A DNA stretch of 40,090 nucleotides from Prochlorococcus sp. AG-347-G22 (GTDB lineage Bacteria; Cyanobacteriota; Cyanobacteriia; PCC-6307; Cyanobiaceae). The DNA is taken from assembly GCA_003281635.1 (NCBI GenBank), contig QCBK01000013.1, positions 1-40,090 on the forward strand, written 5' to 3'. Positions 39,120 through 40,090 of this stretch are shown in pieces. The notes under the pieces are model-generated. The model saw only the letters and a list, made by a program, of their open reading frames with translations, did no database searches and was not told the origin of the DNA. How positions within the stretch are numbered: position 1 is the first letter of the stretch; the number at the start of each line of letters is the position of its first letter. The translations under genes and the position numbers were made by a program.

Positions 39120-40088
39120 CTATCTCCATTTTTGATCAACTGACATATTGCATTTGTCTGAAATCCATTCTGGTTTATATTTTCTTGGGAGCTGACCACT
39201 TACTACAAGATGTGCGATTGAATCACAAATAACTCTTGTAGCTAATAAGGCTGTCATATCACTTACATCATATGGAGGCGAAACCTCAACAAGCTCAATT
39301 CCACATACATTTACTTTTCTAATAATATACTCCAAAAGTTTTAATGCCTCTCGAGGTAATAAACCCCCAGGTTCAGGCCAACCAGTTCCAGGGACAAATC
39401 CAGCATCAATACAATCAATATCAAAAGAAATATATACACAGTCAGTTCCATCAGTAGCTTTTTCAATCGCAAAATCAGCAGCCTCTTTCAAACCCATTTC
39501 ACAGATATCAGTAACTGTTAAAACATTCGTACTTCGTTCCCTGCAAATTTTCACTCCTTCCCTTGGTACTTGCCAACCCCCAATCCCTAATTGAACAAGA
39601 TTTTTTGCAGGTGCATTTTTCATATTTGTTGCATGAAACCATGGACAGGTATGCATTCTTTCATCTAGATCTGTTTCTTGAGTATCTACATGTCTATCAA
39701 AGTGAATGATCCCTACTTTTTTATCCCCTAAGTGGCGACAAACTCCTCTAACTGTAGGAAAACCTATTGAATGATCTCCACCTAAAATAATTGGAAATGC
39801 ACCACTAGCAAAAATATGAGCAACCCCCTTTGAAATTTGATCAAAACTTTTTTCATTATTAGCTGGAATTGTAAAAATGTCTCCTACATCACAAATAGAA
39901 ATCTGCTCTCTCAGATCCACTCCCATTTCGTAATTATAAGGAGTATAAAGAGCAGAAATTTTTCTTATCCCTTGAGGTCCGAATCTTGTCCCTGGTCTAT
40001 AAGTAGTCCCAGAGTCATGAGGAACACCAACGATCGCAACATCATAATTTCCCACTTCATTTACATTTTCAACATATGGAGCTTTCAT
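39120..40088 (-). CDS. gdmH: Ni-type ureohydrolase, probable guanidine hydrolase (start may lie outside window)
   Basis: The arginase/agmatinase fold has metal ligands H106 (GGDHS), D131-R-H133-V-D135 and D223-I-D225. Two positions differ from common agmatinases: DRHVD instead of DAHxD, and GTGWPEPGG (Trp237) instead of GTGTPEPGG. Next to hypA/hypB and an ABC importer, this matches the guanidine hydrolase clusters described in cyanobacteria, e.g. the Synechocystis sll1077 gene set. Guanidine is split to ammonium and urea. The frame is open to the window end, and related enzymes have a longer N-terminus, so the first Met here may not be the start. Agmatinase or another guanidino-hydrolase is the alternative. 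Confidence 0.8.
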   Translation of the reverse strand: MKAPYVENVNEVGNYDVAIVGVPHDSGTTYRPGTRFGPQGIRKISALYTPYNYEMGVDLREQISICDVGDIFTIPANNEKSFDQISKGVAHIFASGAFPIILGGDHSIGFPTVRGVCRHLGDKKVGIIHFDRHVDTQETDLDERMHTCPWFHATNMKNAPAKNLVQLGIGGWQVPREGVKICRERSTNVLTVTDICEMGLKEAADFAIEKATDGTDCVYISFDIDCIDAGFVPGTGWPEPGGLLPREALKLLEYIIRKVNVCGIELVEVSPPYDVSDMTALLATRVICDSIAHLVVSGQLPRKYKPEWISDKCNMSVDQKWR

Positions 40089-40090
40089 GA

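Overview
The window is AT-rich (about 30% GC by eye), gene-dense and dominated by small genes. The high-light-inducible (Hli) proteins, the many single-helix microproteins and the picocyanobacterial family content point to a high-light Prochlorococcus. This assignment is inference from gene content; no rRNA or tRNA gene was found to anchor it.

Layout. 1-9000: a photolyase-like FAD-domain protein cut by the left edge, a stand-alone NAD+-ligase adenylation domain, a short-chain dehydrogenase, murD, a pirin, DUF1643 and DUF2214 proteins, a GAF/Cys4 protein and a BaiN-type flavoprotein. 9000-18500: a run of tiny genes (many 30-60 aa with one membrane helix, several Cys-rich) around an EamA transporter, a cupin, a DUF805 protein and two membrane fatty-acid desaturases, one of them resembling plant FAD2. 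18500-21100: a DUF938 methyltransferase and three hli genes; the first two are coupled behind a good NtcA-type promoter, and a candidate two-hairpin ncRNA lies nearby. 21700-26450: an LptF/G permease and small DUF1543, DoxX and SnoaL-like proteins. 26450-28500: a low-coding tract with a roughly 55% GC structured element, tiny overlapping ORFs and an amber-interrupted ORF. 28500-33750: an ArnT/PMT-like glycosyltransferase, a three-gene overlapping microprotein operon, two microproteins with CP12-like tails, a cupin-like protein, a LOG-family protein and a DsrE protein.

34300-40090 is one co-directional minus-strand cluster: a Ni-type ureohydrolase resembling guanidine hydrolase (GdmH), HypA and HypB, an ABC importer (binding protein, permease, ATPase) and a Rieske oxygenase. 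A perfect GTA-N8-TAC NtcA-type site lies 53 bp before the binding-protein gene. The simplest reading is a nitrogen-regulated system for import and hydrolysis of guanidine or a substituted guanidine. HypA/HypB would load nickel into the hydrolase, and the Rieske enzyme may process a substituted substrate. The oxygenase is the least described part and the best candidate for new biology here.

Limits: function calls rest on motif recognition by eye. Microproteins are supported by start and stop codons, ribosome sites, overlaps and composition only. Promoter and ncRNA calls are candidates.
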